Source: Streptomyces sp. NBC_00376 (GTDB lineage: Bacteria > Actinomycetota > Actinomycetes > Streptomycetales > Streptomycetaceae). From it: 64,000 bases of DNA. Numbering within the stretch: the first letter of the stretch is position 1; each line of letters starts with the position of its first letter. Location of the stretch: the NCBI RefSeq assembly GCF_036077095.1, contig NZ_CP107960.1:186001-250000 (forward strand). Reading direction: 5' to 3'. Under the pieces are notes generated by a model. The model saw nothing but the letters and a program-made list of their open reading frames with translations. It was not told where the DNA came from and did no database searches. A program made the translations under genes and the position numbers. Below, piece after piece: positions 63,033 through 64,000 of the stretch.

Positions 63033-64000
63033 TCAGTCCTCCAGCTCGGCGAGCCAGCGCAGGGCGCGCAGGCCTGGCAGGAAGCAGTACTCGCCGCCGC
63101 GGGTGACGACGAAGCTGGGCAGGTTCTGCAGGCGGCGCCGGATCGGCTTGTCCGGGATGGTGGCGCTGCCCGTTCCGTCGTGGTGCCCGGCAACCGGGTC
63201 CTTCTCGCCCGGATAGCCGATGAAGTTGCCGTCGTTGACCCACTCGGCCTTGATGAATTCGAACTGTCGCTCCAGATGGGCTCCGATGAAGACTCCTACC
63301 AGGCCCCGTTCGGCGCCGTCGTCCTCCAGTACGCCCTCGGGCAGCGGTGGGCCGTAGGTGGTGCCACGGCGGATGAGGCGGTGCATTCTTGCGTCGCCGA
63401 TGATGGTGGAGTCGCGGGGGTTGGTGCGCCGGATGTGCGCACCGGCGGGGCACCGGAACCCGCGGTCGTCGTTCTCCCGGTACAGGAAGTTGTTGACACG
63501 GTGCGGATCGGCCGCCAGCTCCGGGTCATCGTGTTCCGGGGTCAGCGTCAGCGGCGCTCCGCTGGGCCAGCGTCCGACCATCTTTGCTGCCAGGAGTGCC
63601 TCCTCCTGGGCACTGGAGGTGTTCGCGCGCAGGTATCGGCGCCAGGCCGCCACGTTGGTGTGGATCTTGCGTACGGCCGCGTAGGTTCCGTTGCGTCCCA
63701 GCGCGTCGGGGCTGGGCATGGGCGGCAGGCTGCCGGTTTCGTCGGGGTAGCCGAGGATGAATTCGCCGGCCTTGATGGGGGCTTCCTGCGGGTTGGAGCC
63801 GGGCAGCCCGACTCCGTCGATGTTGGGGTGGCTGATGCCGTCGCGGAATCCGAAGGTGGTACGCCCGGTCGGGAGCTGGTGGACGTCCTGTTGCCAGATC
63901 GCCTGGACACCGGGGGTGTCCTGGTAGGCGACGCGGGCGCGTTCCAGCTCCTTGTCCAAGTGGGCTGCATCGGAGGAGAGGGCGCTCAGGGCGATGTGAA
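63033..64000 (-). CDS. DyP-type peroxidase, 5' end outside window
   Basis: The frame is open to the right edge (HIALSALSSDAAHLDKELER). The DyP signature GFRDGISHP, with the catalytic Asp and Arg, is present, as is the haem-proximal His in GAHIRRTNPR. ERGLVGVFIGAHLERQFEFI and the C-terminus FVVTRGGEYCFLPGLRALRW complete the domain. DyP enzymes oxidise dyes, phenols or Mn(II) with peroxide. It is upstream of the catalase-like gene in a probable peroxide-defence operon. Confidence 0.9.
   Translation of the reverse strand, partial: HIALSALSSDAAHLDKELERARVAYQDTPGVQAIWQQDVHQLPTGRTTFGFRDGISHPNIDGVGLPGSNPQEAPIKAGEFILGYPDETGSLPPMPSPDALGRNGTYAAVRKIHTNVAAWRRYLRANTSSAQEEALLAAKMVGRWPSGAPLTLTPEHDDPELAADPHRVNNFLYRENDDRGFRCPAGAHIRRTNPRDSTIIGDARMHRLIRRGTTYGPPLPEGVLEDDGAERGLVGVFIGAHLERQFEFIKAEWVNDGNFIGYPGEKDPVAGHHDGTGSATIPDKPIRRRLQNLPSFVVTRGGEYCFLPGLRALRWLAELED

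Overview
The window is G+C-rich actinobacterial DNA, almost certainly from Streptomyces or a close relative. This rests on the GTG starts, the strong third-position G/C bias, and streptomycete families: DUF6479, DUF6225, DUF5753, DUF574-type methyltransferase, DevS-like kinase, and the actinobacterial cytochrome bc and aa3 subunits. It reads as an accessory, insertion-rich part of a chromosome arm or large plasmid. About a third is insertion sequence or insertion-sequence debris, and many genes carry one frameshift, one stop codon or a missing end.

Layout. 0-3.4 kb: a SUKH-like gene open to the left edge, an IS3 element, and two fused transposase relics. 3.5-7.3 kb: ctaD-ctaF converging on qcrB, an orphan set of respiratory oxidase genes. 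7.5-12.4 kb: a DUF6479 membrane protein, then IS1380, IS5, IS3 (head-to-head) and IS6 remains. 12.4-17.3 kb: a sulfide-detoxification locus of sulfide:quinone oxidoreductase, persulfide dioxygenase-rhodanese and TauE exporter, with a GntR/UTRA regulator. Three matching palindromes lie before the operon and before the regulator. 17.3-21.9 kb: gene debris, then an IS5 and an IS701 element inserted back to back at CTAG sites. 22-30 kb: a hypothetical gene, a broken IS1380, a methyltransferase, a broken IS3, two membrane proteins, an integrase relic and a phosphotransferase relic. 30.1-34 kb: an IS5-type element that appears to carry a DUF7878 passenger gene inside nested inverted repeats, then an unrecognised divergent cluster. 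34-38.3 kb: DUF6225, hydrolase with divergent TetR and operator, a tRNA 3'-end fragment resembling an attachment site, DinB and small proteins. 39.1-53.5 kb: three near-identical IS701 copies and an IS5. Two of the IS701 copies, in inverted orientation, enclose about 9.1 kb with an ABC-F ATPase, a decayed TniA/TniB module, a DevS/DevR-like two-component system, a flavohaemoglobin and a VKOR-SLOG pair. 53.5-64 kb: truncated regulators, a Ser/Thr kinase with a beta-propeller, DUF2625 between two recombinase relics, a MerR/ABC efflux operon with a nonsense codon, a catalase-like protein and a DyP peroxidase running off the right edge.

Functional themes are respiration and redox or gas stress (oxidase, bc complex, sulfide oxidation, haem-sensor kinase, flavohaemoglobin, VKOR, catalase and DyP) set in heavy IS traffic. 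No rRNA, complete tRNA, CRISPR array or biosynthetic gene cluster was seen. Nothing here can be claimed with confidence as a new system. The best candidates are the GntR-operator sulfide regulon, the IS5-type element with its passenger gene, and the unrecognised divergent cluster at 31.9-33.9 kb.
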